Below are positions 1-6,634 of a DNA stretch of 16,648 nucleotides, piece by piece. How positions within the stretch are numbered: position 1 is the first letter of the stretch; every line of letters starts with the position of its first letter. The translations under genes were made by a program, and so were the position numbers. Origin of the DNA: Sutterella sp. UBA4713 (GTDB lineage: Bacteria; Pseudomonadota; Gammaproteobacteria; Burkholderiales; Burkholderiaceae_F); contig DHJT01000027.1 of the NCBI GenBank assembly GCA_002404465.1, forward strand, positions 1-16,648, given 5' to 3'. The notes below the pieces were generated by a model, which worked only from the letters and a program-made list of their open reading frames with translations, had not been told where the DNA came from and made no database searches.

Positions 1-96
1 ATGCCTGATGCATCGGAAAATTTTGGGCGAAAGTAACCAAAAAACGCGGTGCGCCAATACAATTGAGGAAAACACAAAGAGAGCAGAGGATTTTCT

Positions 97-1080
97 ATGT
101 TCGACCTAATCAAAGAAGATTTGCAGACGATTTACGAGAAAGATTCTTCGGCTGAAAGTCGCCTTGAGGTGGCTTTGTGCTACCCGGGATTCCATGCCTT
201 GCAGTTTCACCGCGCGGCGCATTGGTGCTACATCCAGGGGTGGACGACGACGGCACGCGTTGTCAGTTCCTTAGGTCGATTTTTTACCGGCGTGGACATT
301 CACCCGGCAGCCAAAATCGGGCGCCGCGTCTTTATCGATCACGGCATGGGAGTTGTCATCGGCAATACGGTCCAAATCGGCGACGACTGCACGATTTATC
401 AGGGAGCGACAATCGGGGGGACCGATATCGGAAAGGAAAATGCCAAGCTGACGATTAAGAACAATGTCGTCATCGGTGCCGGAGCACAGATTTTGGGCGG
501 AGTTACGGTTGGCGAAAATGCTCAAATCGGTCCGAGTGCCGTTGTCTTAAAGTCGTTAGGAGACGGTGTTTCCGTCGGGCTTCCGAATCATGTGACACAC
601 AGCGGACGCGAAGTCAGAAGTCTTGGCTTTGATCCTGAGGATGTCAAAAAGCTGCAGAAGCTTGTCAGGGAACAAGCCCAAGTCATTGCTCGCTTGAAGG
701 CGCAAACCGGATCGGTGACGGAAAAAGATGCGAAAACGCAGGCCGATGGTCAAGATTCTTCTGAAGTTGTGTCCACGGCTCTGGTGAAAAAAAAGTCAAG
801 TAAAAAGGGTGCGACGATTGAAAAAAGTCCCATGTCGGAACAGGTCTTAAACAAAACGCCTGCGGCACAAGGTAAAAAAACGCGTCGTGCCGGAGTCGGC
901 ATCAAGAAAGTCGCAGGGAAGACATCGGAAAAGGTCGTGTCGAAAACGCGGGCCAAGTCGGCGAGTAAAGCGAAAACTGTCGGCACTCGGAAGGTCGCGG
1001 CAACAAAGGTTTCCGACAAGCCAGAAACGACACGCAAAGTGACGGCTAAGTCAAAGAGCCCCTTGGCAGGTGAAAAATAG
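97..1080 (+). CDS. cysE: Serine O-acetyltransferase homologue (short CysE type) with basic C-terminal tail
   Basis: Left-handed beta-helix acyltransferase of the serine acetyltransferase family, which makes O-acetylserine from serine and acetyl-CoA for cysteine synthesis. The 327-aa protein has a short alpha-helical N-terminus (residues 1-60, with CYPGFHAL near 28-35) and hexapeptide repeats (about 65-160). These include DIHP (67-70), DHGMGVVIG (81-89, catalytic-type His82) and YQGATIGGT (101-109). The family signature RHPT/RHPK just after GGT is absent: this stretch reads KENAKLTI (113-120), so the Arg and His that hold serine/cysteine appear lost. Residues from about 204 to 327 form a low-complexity tail, roughly one quarter Lys/Arg and rich in Ala, Ser, Thr and Val, like histone H1/AlgP tails; the usual short enzyme lacks it. 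AGAGGA at 85-90 supports the start. Family assignment is firm. Whether serine is still the acceptor is uncertain. Confidence 0.85.
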   Translation: MFDLIKEDLQTIYEKDSSAESRLEVALCYPGFHALQFHRAAHWCYIQGWTTTARVVSSLGRFFTGVDIHPAAKIGRRVFIDHGMGVVIGNTVQIGDDCTIYQGATIGGTDIGKENAKLTIKNNVVIGAGAQILGGVTVGENAQIGPSAVVLKSLGDGVSVGLPNHVTHSGREVRSLGFDPEDVKKLQKLVREQAQVIARLKAQTGSVTEKDAKTQADGQDSSEVVSTALVKKKSSKKGATIEKSPMSEQVLNKTPAAQGKKTRRAGVGIKKVAGKTSEKVVSKTRAKSASKAKTVGTRKVAATKVSDKPETTRKVTAKSKSPLAGEK

Positions 1081-1121
1081 CCTTGCTTAAAAGGATTGTC
1101 GGTCGGCCCCGGGGCGTGTTT

Positions 1122-2765
1122 TCAGGCTTGCTGCCAGAGTACGAAAGTGCGTGATGCCTCCGAGAAGACGGCGGCAACACGCAATGTGCGTTCTTTCCCT
1201 GTCAGGCCGTAACGCCGCTTCCTAAGTTGCTCGAGAGCCTCCTCAAGGAGTTCTCGATCGGAAGGGCCTTTCGACTTCAGAAATTTCAGCTCGAGAACCC
1301 AATGCAAATCGCCGACGATAAACTCCAAATCGCTGCGGCCGAGGACATTGTGTTTTTCTGCAACAACATCCAAACCTGCCCCTGCGAGAAAGATTTGTAA
1401 GTAGGCCTGACAGTGTTTTTCTTCTCGAATCGGGTAGTTTGCATAGTCGATGGCGTCGAAAGCACGATTCACTGTTTTGAAAAAATCAGCGATGTTTCCG
1501 TTTTGCGCTGCGCAAGTCAGATTTCCGGCCCCGACTTGTGTCAATGTTTTGTTTTTGAGCAGAATTCCTTCGTAGAGTTTGGCCATCGAGTCCGCGACTT
1601 CTTTGTTCGGATAGCCGACAAAGAAAGTATCATTGTTTCGAGCTTTAATTGTGAGGTATCCGGTTTGTGTCAGCAAAACTTTGTCGTTAATCCCGTCAAA
1701 GTCTGCCGAAGCGCTGAGGTAGCTGAGAGGGATTTGCTGTTCCTTTCCGTATTCTTCAGGGGCTTTGAGCGAGTGACTGTCCAGATATCGACTCAGTAGC
1801 GTAATCATTCCGCCGCTGGCTATCCAATAATTTTTAAATTCAGGTGACGGCCAACTCAAAAAGTTTAAGACTGACCAAGGCGCATAGACGTGAACGGATG
1901 CGGACTCTTCAAAACAGAAACCGTCATAGTTTTTTTGCAATTGGGAATACACACAGCTTTCCGACATGTGCAATTTTTCTGCGGCAGAACGAATGTAATC
2001 GGAAAAGTATGTTTTGATGTCCGAGTCCGTATAGCCCAAGAGGGAGCCGAATTCCGGAAACAGGGAAATGTCCGTGAAGTTGTTTAACTCCGAAAAAATT
2101 CCGGTTTGATTAAATTTTGTGATTCCTGTCATAAAAACAAATCGCAAGCAGGCATCATTTGTTTTGATGACGGAAAAAAAGTCGGCCAAATGCAGGCGAA
2201 CCGCATCAAATAGCGCCCTGTTTCCGAGACAGGCAGTGAGGGGCGCGTCGTATTCGTCAATTAGCAAAACCAAGGAGCTTATCGGTTGTGCGTTCAACCA
2301 AGCGGAGATTTGGCTGATAAGTCGCAAAGGACTCTCCTGATTGACTTGAAATCCTGCAGTGCCGAAAGATTCAGCCAAAGTTGAGGCCAGTTTATAGTTA
2401 AAGTCTTCAAGGCATGTAAAGTTCTTAACGCTGGAAAGGTCGATTGTCACAACGGTATATGTTGTATCCTTCCAAGCAGATTCAATAGCAAGCCCGGAGA
2501 AGTGCTGTATTCCGTTTCGAAAAAGAGAGGCAAAAGTACTCAAAAGAAGGGATTTCCCGAAACGGCGAGGACGCGTCAGAAAGAATTTTTCACTTTTGCT
2601 GGCCAAGCGGAAAATTAAGTCCGTCTTATCGACATACAGTTGGTTGGTCAGACGCAATCTTTCGAAGGAGGCCGTCCCTAAAGGTAATGATTTCAATTGA
2701 TTCATGTTGCGCATAAAAGGGTTCGGGAATCGGTTGCAAAGTTTTCGAAGGGAACTGTAGCGCAT
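1122..2765 (-). CDS. P-loop ATPase (AAA-ATPase-like) fused to PD-(D/E)XK nuclease domain
   Basis: A 547-aa protein of the widespread AAA-ATPase_like / PDDEXK_9 (formerly DUF1703) family, whose function is unknown. The N-terminal ATPase opens with the family's LPLG...YVDKTDLI block (27-51). It then shows Walker A TRPRRFGKS (64-72), Walker B LVLLIDEYDAP (165-175) and a sensor-like FVFMTGITKF (209-218). The C-terminal nuclease-like domain has GRSDLEF (476-482, Asp479) and LELKF (491-495, Glu492 and Lys494), the expected D...ExK active-site pattern, so both halves look intact. The first Met at 2765 follows directly after an in-frame stop and has only a weak GAGTG upstream. Met19 (2711) and Met21 (2705) are also possible starts, since homology begins near residue 25. 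It converges on cysE with a 41-bp gap and is separated from putP by a terminator. Such genes often occur in many copies per genome as accessory genes. Confidence 0.9.
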   Translation of the reverse strand: MRYSSLRKLCNRFPNPFMRNMNQLKSLPLGTASFERLRLTNQLYVDKTDLIFRLASKSEKFFLTRPRRFGKSLLLSTFASLFRNGIQHFSGLAIESAWKDTTYTVVTIDLSSVKNFTCLEDFNYKLASTLAESFGTAGFQVNQESPLRLISQISAWLNAQPISSLVLLIDEYDAPLTACLGNRALFDAVRLHLADFFSVIKTNDACLRFVFMTGITKFNQTGIFSELNNFTDISLFPEFGSLLGYTDSDIKTYFSDYIRSAAEKLHMSESCVYSQLQKNYDGFCFEESASVHVYAPWSVLNFLSWPSPEFKNYWIASGGMITLLSRYLDSHSLKAPEEYGKEQQIPLSYLSASADFDGINDKVLLTQTGYLTIKARNNDTFFVGYPNKEVADSMAKLYEGILLKNKTLTQVGAGNLTCAAQNGNIADFFKTVNRAFDAIDYANYPIREEKHCQAYLQIFLAGAGLDVVAEKHNVLGRSDLEFIVGDLHWVLELKFLKSKGPSDRELLEEALEQLRKRRYGLTGKERTLRVAAVFSEASRTFVLWQQA

Positions 2766-2888
2766 TTTTCACTCGGATCGCGTTTTTTGGGGAAGTCGGA
2801 AAGATGTTGACTTTCTCCCCGCCCTGAACGACGCGACTTTACGCTGTAATTGGTAGAGCCGAATCAAGCCGGGCCTATCGATTTACGC

Positions 2889-2924
2889 TATAAAAAAGGC
2901 AACATCGTTTCGGATGTTGCCTTT
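2889..2924 (-). terminator. Rho-independent terminator of putP
   Basis: A perfect 12-bp stem, AAAGGCAACATC (2895-2906) with GATGTTGCCTTT (2913-2924), encloses a 6-nt loop. Read on the minus strand it is followed directly by TTTTTTA. It lies 20 bp after the putP stop codon, so it ends putP transcription and insulates the downstream ATPase-nuclease gene. Confidence 0.9.
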
Positions 2925-2944
2925 CAAAAAGGTTCGGAACTTAG

Positions 2945-4426
2945 CTAAAGATCGTGAACAGCCGTCGCGACGGTGTCAAAATTTTTCTTAATATCGTCCG
3001 AGGGCTCTTCTGTCGTCAGACTGACGACAAAAATGGCAATGCTCGCAAGGATAAAGCCCGGCAGAATTTCGTATAGTCCAAACCAAGCAAAGTGATGCCA
3101 AATCAGGACCGTGGCTGCTCCGACGACCATGCCGGCCAAGGCGCCAGCACGATTCATGCGTTTCCACCAAAGACCGATGAGAATCACGGGACCGAAGGCG
3201 GCACCGAAACCGGCCCAGGCATAACTGACGAGCCCGAAAACAAGACTGTTCGGATCTAAGGCAATGAGAATGGCAATGAAAGCAATCAAAAGCACCATGC
3301 CGCGCCCGAAGCACATGAGTTCGAACTGCGAAGCCTTCGGGCGGATAAATACACGATAAAAGTCTTCCGTGAGTGTCGAGGAGCAAACGAGTAACTGGCA
3401 CGAAAGCGTGGACATGACGGCCGCAAGAACGGCAGACATCAAAATGCCGGCAATCCAGGGGTTAAAAAGAATCTGTGTCAGGATGATGAAAATGCGCTCA
3501 TTGTTTTGGGCAATCGGTCCGACCAAGTCCGTATGTTCGGCAAAGAAGGCTGCACCGAAAAAGCCTACGGAAACGGCACCGGCAAGTGAGAAAATCATCC
3601 ACATGATGGAAATGCGACGGGCATTGGGAAGAACACGAATGGATTCGGCAGCCATAAAACGCACGAGAATATGCGGTTGTCCGAAGTACCCTAAGCCCCA
3701 GGCTAAAAGGCTGACAATGCCGATAACAGTCTGCCCTTGCATCAGGTTAATCATGTTCGGATCAATGGAAACGACACGATCGACCGTGGCGGAAAAGCCC
3801 CCCAAATCATTCATCACGACAATCGGCGTGATAACGAGTGCCAGACACATGAGCGAGGCTTGAATGGCATCGGTCCAGCTGACGGCTAAAAACCCTCCGA
3901 TAAACACATAAGTAATTGTGGCAGCCGCTCCGAGCCAGATGGCCGTCGAGTAGGGCATAGCAAACGTGCTTTCAAAAAGTCGAGCTCCGGCGACCATGCC
4001 GCTTGAACAGTAAATCGTAAAGAAAATCAAAATCACGATGGCCGAGATGATGCGAAGCAACCGACTCTTATCATTGAAGCGATGCGTGAAAAAGTCCGGG
4101 AGTGTCAGTGAATTGTGTTCCAGTTCCGTATACAAACGAAGGCGAGCGGAAACAAGACGCCAGTTAAAGTATGTTCCGAGTGTCAGACCGATGGCAATCC
4201 AACTTTCGCAAAGGCCGGCCGCATAGGCAGCTCCCGGAACCCCCATTAAAAGCCAGCCGCTCATGTCGCTTGCGCCGACGGAAAGCGCCGTGATGACACC
4301 GCCTACGCGTCGCCCGCCTAAGATATAGTCATTGAAATTTCGCGTGTAAAAGTAGGCGCAAAACCCCAGGGTAATCATTAAAAATAAATATCCGCAAAAT
4401 GTAACGGCAATCGGATTGTTAAACAT
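2945..4426 (-). CDS. putP: Sodium/proline symporter PutP
   Basis: Inner-membrane Na+/L-proline symporter of the sodium:solute symporter (SSS) family. From Met at 4426 (MFNNPIAVTF) the protein is 493 aa, matching the roughly 500-aa family length and co-aligning with the E. coli PutP N-terminus. The open frame extends 104 codons further upstream, into and antisense to the neighbouring dehydrogenase gene, so that longer start is rejected. Visible motifs are DYILGGR (33-39), GASDMSGWLLMG with Na+-site-type Asp54 and Ser56, FIGGFLAVSWTDAIQ, GLGYFGQPHI, the FNPWIAGIL...MSTLSCQLLVCSS segment, and YAWAGFGAAFGP. About twelve to thirteen hydrophobic segments are present. The gene is divergent from an aldehyde dehydrogenase gene across 90 bp and ends at a strong terminator, so it is monocistronic. 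No PutA is seen in the window. Confidence 0.95.
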   Translation of the reverse strand: MFNNPIAVTFCGYLFLMITLGFCAYFYTRNFNDYILGGRRVGGVITALSVGASDMSGWLLMGVPGAAYAAGLCESWIAIGLTLGTYFNWRLVSARLRLYTELEHNSLTLPDFFTHRFNDKSRLLRIISAIVILIFFTIYCSSGMVAGARLFESTFAMPYSTAIWLGAAATITYVFIGGFLAVSWTDAIQASLMCLALVITPIVVMNDLGGFSATVDRVVSIDPNMINLMQGQTVIGIVSLLAWGLGYFGQPHILVRFMAAESIRVLPNARRISIMWMIFSLAGAVSVGFFGAAFFAEHTDLVGPIAQNNERIFIILTQILFNPWIAGILMSAVLAAVMSTLSCQLLVCSSTLTEDFYRVFIRPKASQFELMCFGRGMVLLIAFIAILIALDPNSLVFGLVSYAWAGFGAAFGPVILIGLWWKRMNRAGALAGMVVGAATVLIWHHFAWFGLYEILPGFILASIAIFVVSLTTEEPSDDIKKNFDTVATAVHDL

Positions 4427-4450
4427 GGCGTATGCTCTTATGTACGAAAT

Positions 4451-4472
4451 CGGAGCAAAGGACAGGGCTCCG
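4451..4472. promoter_or_regulatory. Dyad in the putP / aldehyde dehydrogenase divergent spacer
   Basis: Inverted repeat CGGAGC (4451-4456) and GCTCCG (4467-4472) with a 10-nt spacer, located in the 90-bp region between two divergent starts. Arms about 1.5 helical turns apart would suit a dimeric repressor or activator, but the arms are only 6 bp, so this is a candidate only. Confidence 0.3.
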
Positions 4473-4516
4473 AAAAGCAAAAAAATCATTTTACGCTGTG
4501 CAGGAGTGTGAGCCTT

Positions 4517-5929
4517 GTGAAGGCAGGAACTATCTCTCAAAAGGGGCTTCTGGCGTTGTTTGAAAGCCAAAGGGATGCCTTTCTTGCCGCGGGCAAGGAG
4601 GGGTGGCCACAAAGAAAAGATCGACTGATCCGTTTGCGTCGGCTTGTTTCGGACAATGCAATGCACTTGGCACACGCTGTTTCCGAGGATTTCCACGGCA
4701 AAGCACTCGAGGAAGTTTTTCTTGCGGAAATTTCCCAAATCCTCTCGGAAATCGATCTGATGCTTTCGATGGGATGTCGTTGGTCTCGAGCAAGGCGTGT
4801 TCCGACTCCCTGGACGTTTTTTCCTGCCCGAAGTTTCCTTTGTCCGGCTCCGCGCGGCCTTGTCGGCGTGATCGGAGCTTGGAATTACCCGCTTGCCGTC
4901 AGCCTGACGCCGGCAGTCGATGCTTTGGCTGCCGGGAATCGTGTTCTGATCAAACTACCGGAGCGAAGTCCCGAAACGTCGGCACTTTTGTCCGAACTGA
5001 TTGAAAAGTCTTTTGATGCAGCGGAATTGGCGGCTGTGGTAGGCGGGCCGGAGGTTGCGCAAGAGTTTTCACGTCTTCCCTTTAATTTGCTCGTATATAC
5101 GGGAGGGGGCGCTGTCGGCCAAGCCGTGATGCGAGAGGCATCGGAAAATCTAACCCCCGTGCTGTTGGAACTGGGCGGCAAGAGTCAATGCCTTGTGGCG
5201 CCCGGGGCCGACTTGTCGCATGCAGCACGCCGGATTTTGGTCGGAAAACTGCTAAATGCCGGGCAGACGTGCATTGCTCCCGACGTTGTGCACGTGCACA
5301 GGATTTCTCTTGAGTCGTTCCTTCAAGCTCTTAAAACTCAGGCCGAAGAACTTTGCCCCGATGTCAGAAGTCTTTCGGCCTTGATTGACATCCGTCAGGC
5401 GCGCCGAATTGCCGGACTTGTTAAGCAAGCCGTCGAGCTCGGGACGCGGTGTGAGCAAATCGTACCGGCATCTCCCGGCGACATATTGCGGCCGGCTCTC
5501 GTCGCCCTCATTGACCCGCCTGCCGAAAGCCGCATTGCGCAAGAAGAAATTTTCGGGCCGGCTCTTGTCCTTTCCCTCTATACGGACATTGAAGAGAAAA
5601 TCACGCAATTAAGAGCGCTTGAACAAACGCCGTTGGCCCTTTATTGGTTTGATAAGGATCAAAGGCGCATTGAACGCGTCTGTCAAACGGTGCCGTGCGG
5701 GGGAATCACCGTTAATGACACGCTCCTACATTACGCACAAAACCGGCTCCCTTTCGGAGGCTTCGGCTCGAGCGGTATGGGGGCTTATCATGGAAAAATC
5801 GGGTTTGAGGCGATGAGTCGCATGACACCGGTTTTTAATCAATCGGCTTTTTCCGGGTTCGGCTTGCTCGATCCTCCGTACTCGAAAACGGCAAAACAGG
5901 TTTTAAATTTTTTTGTGAGGAAAAAATGA
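4517..5929 (+). CDS. Aldehyde dehydrogenase, coniferyl/fatty aldehyde (ALDH3-like) type
   Basis: NAD(P)-dependent oxidation of an aldehyde to a carboxylic acid. The 470-aa protein resembles class-3-like coniferyl aldehyde dehydrogenases, which are shorter at the N-terminus than ordinary ALDHs. Visible motifs are GVIGAWNYPL (cofactor/oxyanion Asn), a Lys in VLIKLPERSPETS, YTGGGAVG, LELGGKS with the general-base Glu218, NAGQTCIAPD with the nucleophile Cys252, QEEIFGPAL, and LPFGGFGSSGMGAYHGKIGF near the C-terminus. The start chosen is GTG at 4517, because AGGAG (4502-4506) lies 10 nt upstream; the in-frame GTG at 4508 is too close to that site. The last bases overlap the flavin-reductase-like gene by 4 bp, so the two are probably co-translated. 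The substrate cannot be read from the sequence. Proximity to putP does not make it a proline-pathway enzyme, because it is not P5C-dehydrogenase-like. Confidence 0.9.
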   Translation: MKAGTISQKGLLALFESQRDAFLAAGKEGWPQRKDRLIRLRRLVSDNAMHLAHAVSEDFHGKALEEVFLAEISQILSEIDLMLSMGCRWSRARRVPTPWTFFPARSFLCPAPRGLVGVIGAWNYPLAVSLTPAVDALAAGNRVLIKLPERSPETSALLSELIEKSFDAAELAAVVGGPEVAQEFSRLPFNLLVYTGGGAVGQAVMREASENLTPVLLELGGKSQCLVAPGADLSHAARRILVGKLLNAGQTCIAPDVVHVHRISLESFLQALKTQAEELCPDVRSLSALIDIRQARRIAGLVKQAVELGTRCEQIVPASPGDILRPALVALIDPPAESRIAQEEIFGPALVLSLYTDIEEKITQLRALEQTPLALYWFDKDQRRIERVCQTVPCGGITVNDTLLHYAQNRLPFGGFGSSGMGAYHGKIGFEAMSRMTPVFNQSAFSGFGLLDPPYSKTAKQVLNFFVRKK

Positions 5930-6507
5930 CGAAATTAAATCAAATGGTACCGGTCGATCCGGACAAGGCCTATCGGCTCCTAAATATCGGGGCAACCACT
6001 GTGATTTCTGCGCAGTTTGACGGTGTGTCCGACGCAATGGCAGCCGCCTGGGCTTGTGCGTTGGATTTGACACCCTGTAAGGCAACGGTCGTTATTGATA
6101 AATCGCACTACACGCGTACGTTAATCGAAAAAAGCGGTTATTTTGCATTACAACTTCCGACCGTTGCGATTGCAAAGGCCGTCCTGAAGCTCGGCAGCGT
6201 CAGCAAAAACGATGATTCTGAAAAGCTCGAACATTCGGGGGCTCAATTCTTTTATCAGGAAGGGTTTGATATTCCGCTTCTTTCCGACTGTGCGGCGTGG
6301 ATGATTTTTAAGGTCATTCCGAATGCCTTCAACGAAAAGACCTATGACTTATTTATCGGACAATGTGAGGCGGCCTGGTCCGATCCTCGAGTCTTTCGTG
6401 ACGGTCATTTTTACTTTGAAACGGCGCCCGAAGTGATGCGCACACTCCACTACGTTGCGGGCGGGCATTTTTATGCAATCGGAAAACCGATTGACGTCGA
6501 GTTGTAG
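5926..6507 (+). CDS. Flavin reductase-like (flavoredoxin-type) FMN-binding protein
   Basis: A 193-aa protein with the split-barrel FMN-binding flavin_reductase-like fold. The N-terminal half shows the family pattern: a strand TTVISAQFDG, then AMAAAWACALDLTPCKATVVID (about 38-59), then a Thr-containing YTRTLIEKSGYFALQLPT segment (about 62-79). The usual Asn-Val-Met of flavoredoxins is Asp-Ala-Met here. The ATG overlaps the dehydrogenase stop as ATGA, and GAGG sits just upstream inside that gene, so translation is probably coupled. Homologues use flavin to reduce ferric complexes, quinones or other acceptors, or supply reduced flavin to a partner. The partner here is unknown; redox coupling to the preceding aldehyde dehydrogenase is inference. 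The gene converges on guaB. Confidence 0.8.
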   Translation: MTKLNQMVPVDPDKAYRLLNIGATTVISAQFDGVSDAMAAAWACALDLTPCKATVVIDKSHYTRTLIEKSGYFALQLPTVAIAKAVLKLGSVSKNDDSEKLEHSGAQFFYQEGFDIPLLSDCAAWMIFKVIPNAFNEKTYDLFIGQCEAAWSDPRVFRDGHFYFETAPEVMRTLHYVAGGHFYAIGKPIDVEL

Positions 6508-6528
6508 CAGAGCATGACAGGGTGTGAC

Positions 6529-6601
6529 GTTGTCTGAAAAAGACCGGACTGATTTAGCTGACAGACAACCGCCCGTGACACGGGCCAGTGACACGGGCGG
6601 T
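6529..6601. terminator. Hairpin-rich spacer between convergent genes, possible bidirectional terminator
   Basis: A 10-bp stem ACCGCCCGTG (6568-6577) with CACGGGCGGT (6592-6601) and a 14-nt loop lies between the flavin-reductase-like gene and guaB, which converge. Within it, GTGACACGGG occurs twice 3 nt apart. A second dyad, GTTGTCTG (6529-6536) with CAGACAAC (6562-6569), overlaps the stem by 2 nt. No clear T-run follows on either strand, so it is not a classical intrinsic terminator. Position and stem strength still suggest a 3'-end function for both transcripts. Confidence 0.45.
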
Positions 6602-6634
6602 GGGTAAAACAGCAACGAATGCGCAGGAAACGGA

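Noticed and set aside
2..109. Open frame at the left edge running into the cysE start, and a second short frame ending at 36
   Set aside because: Neither short peptide resembles a known protein end. Either could be the tail of an upstream gene, but this cannot be decided from the window.
1106..1115. GCCCCGGGGC palindrome between cysE and the ATPase-nuclease gene
   Set aside because: A perfect palindrome without a loop or adjacent T-run cannot act as an intrinsic terminator; probably chance in GC-rich sequence.
2841..2870. TAATTGGTAGAGC, resembling a tRNA D-arm
   Set aside because: No acceptor stem, anticodon stem or GGTTCRA T-arm can be formed around it, so it is a chance match.
4427..4738. 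N-terminal extension of PutP (104 residues)
   Set aside because: It lacks homology to the family and lies antisense to the start of the aldehyde dehydrogenase gene; Met at 4426 aligns with known PutP starts.
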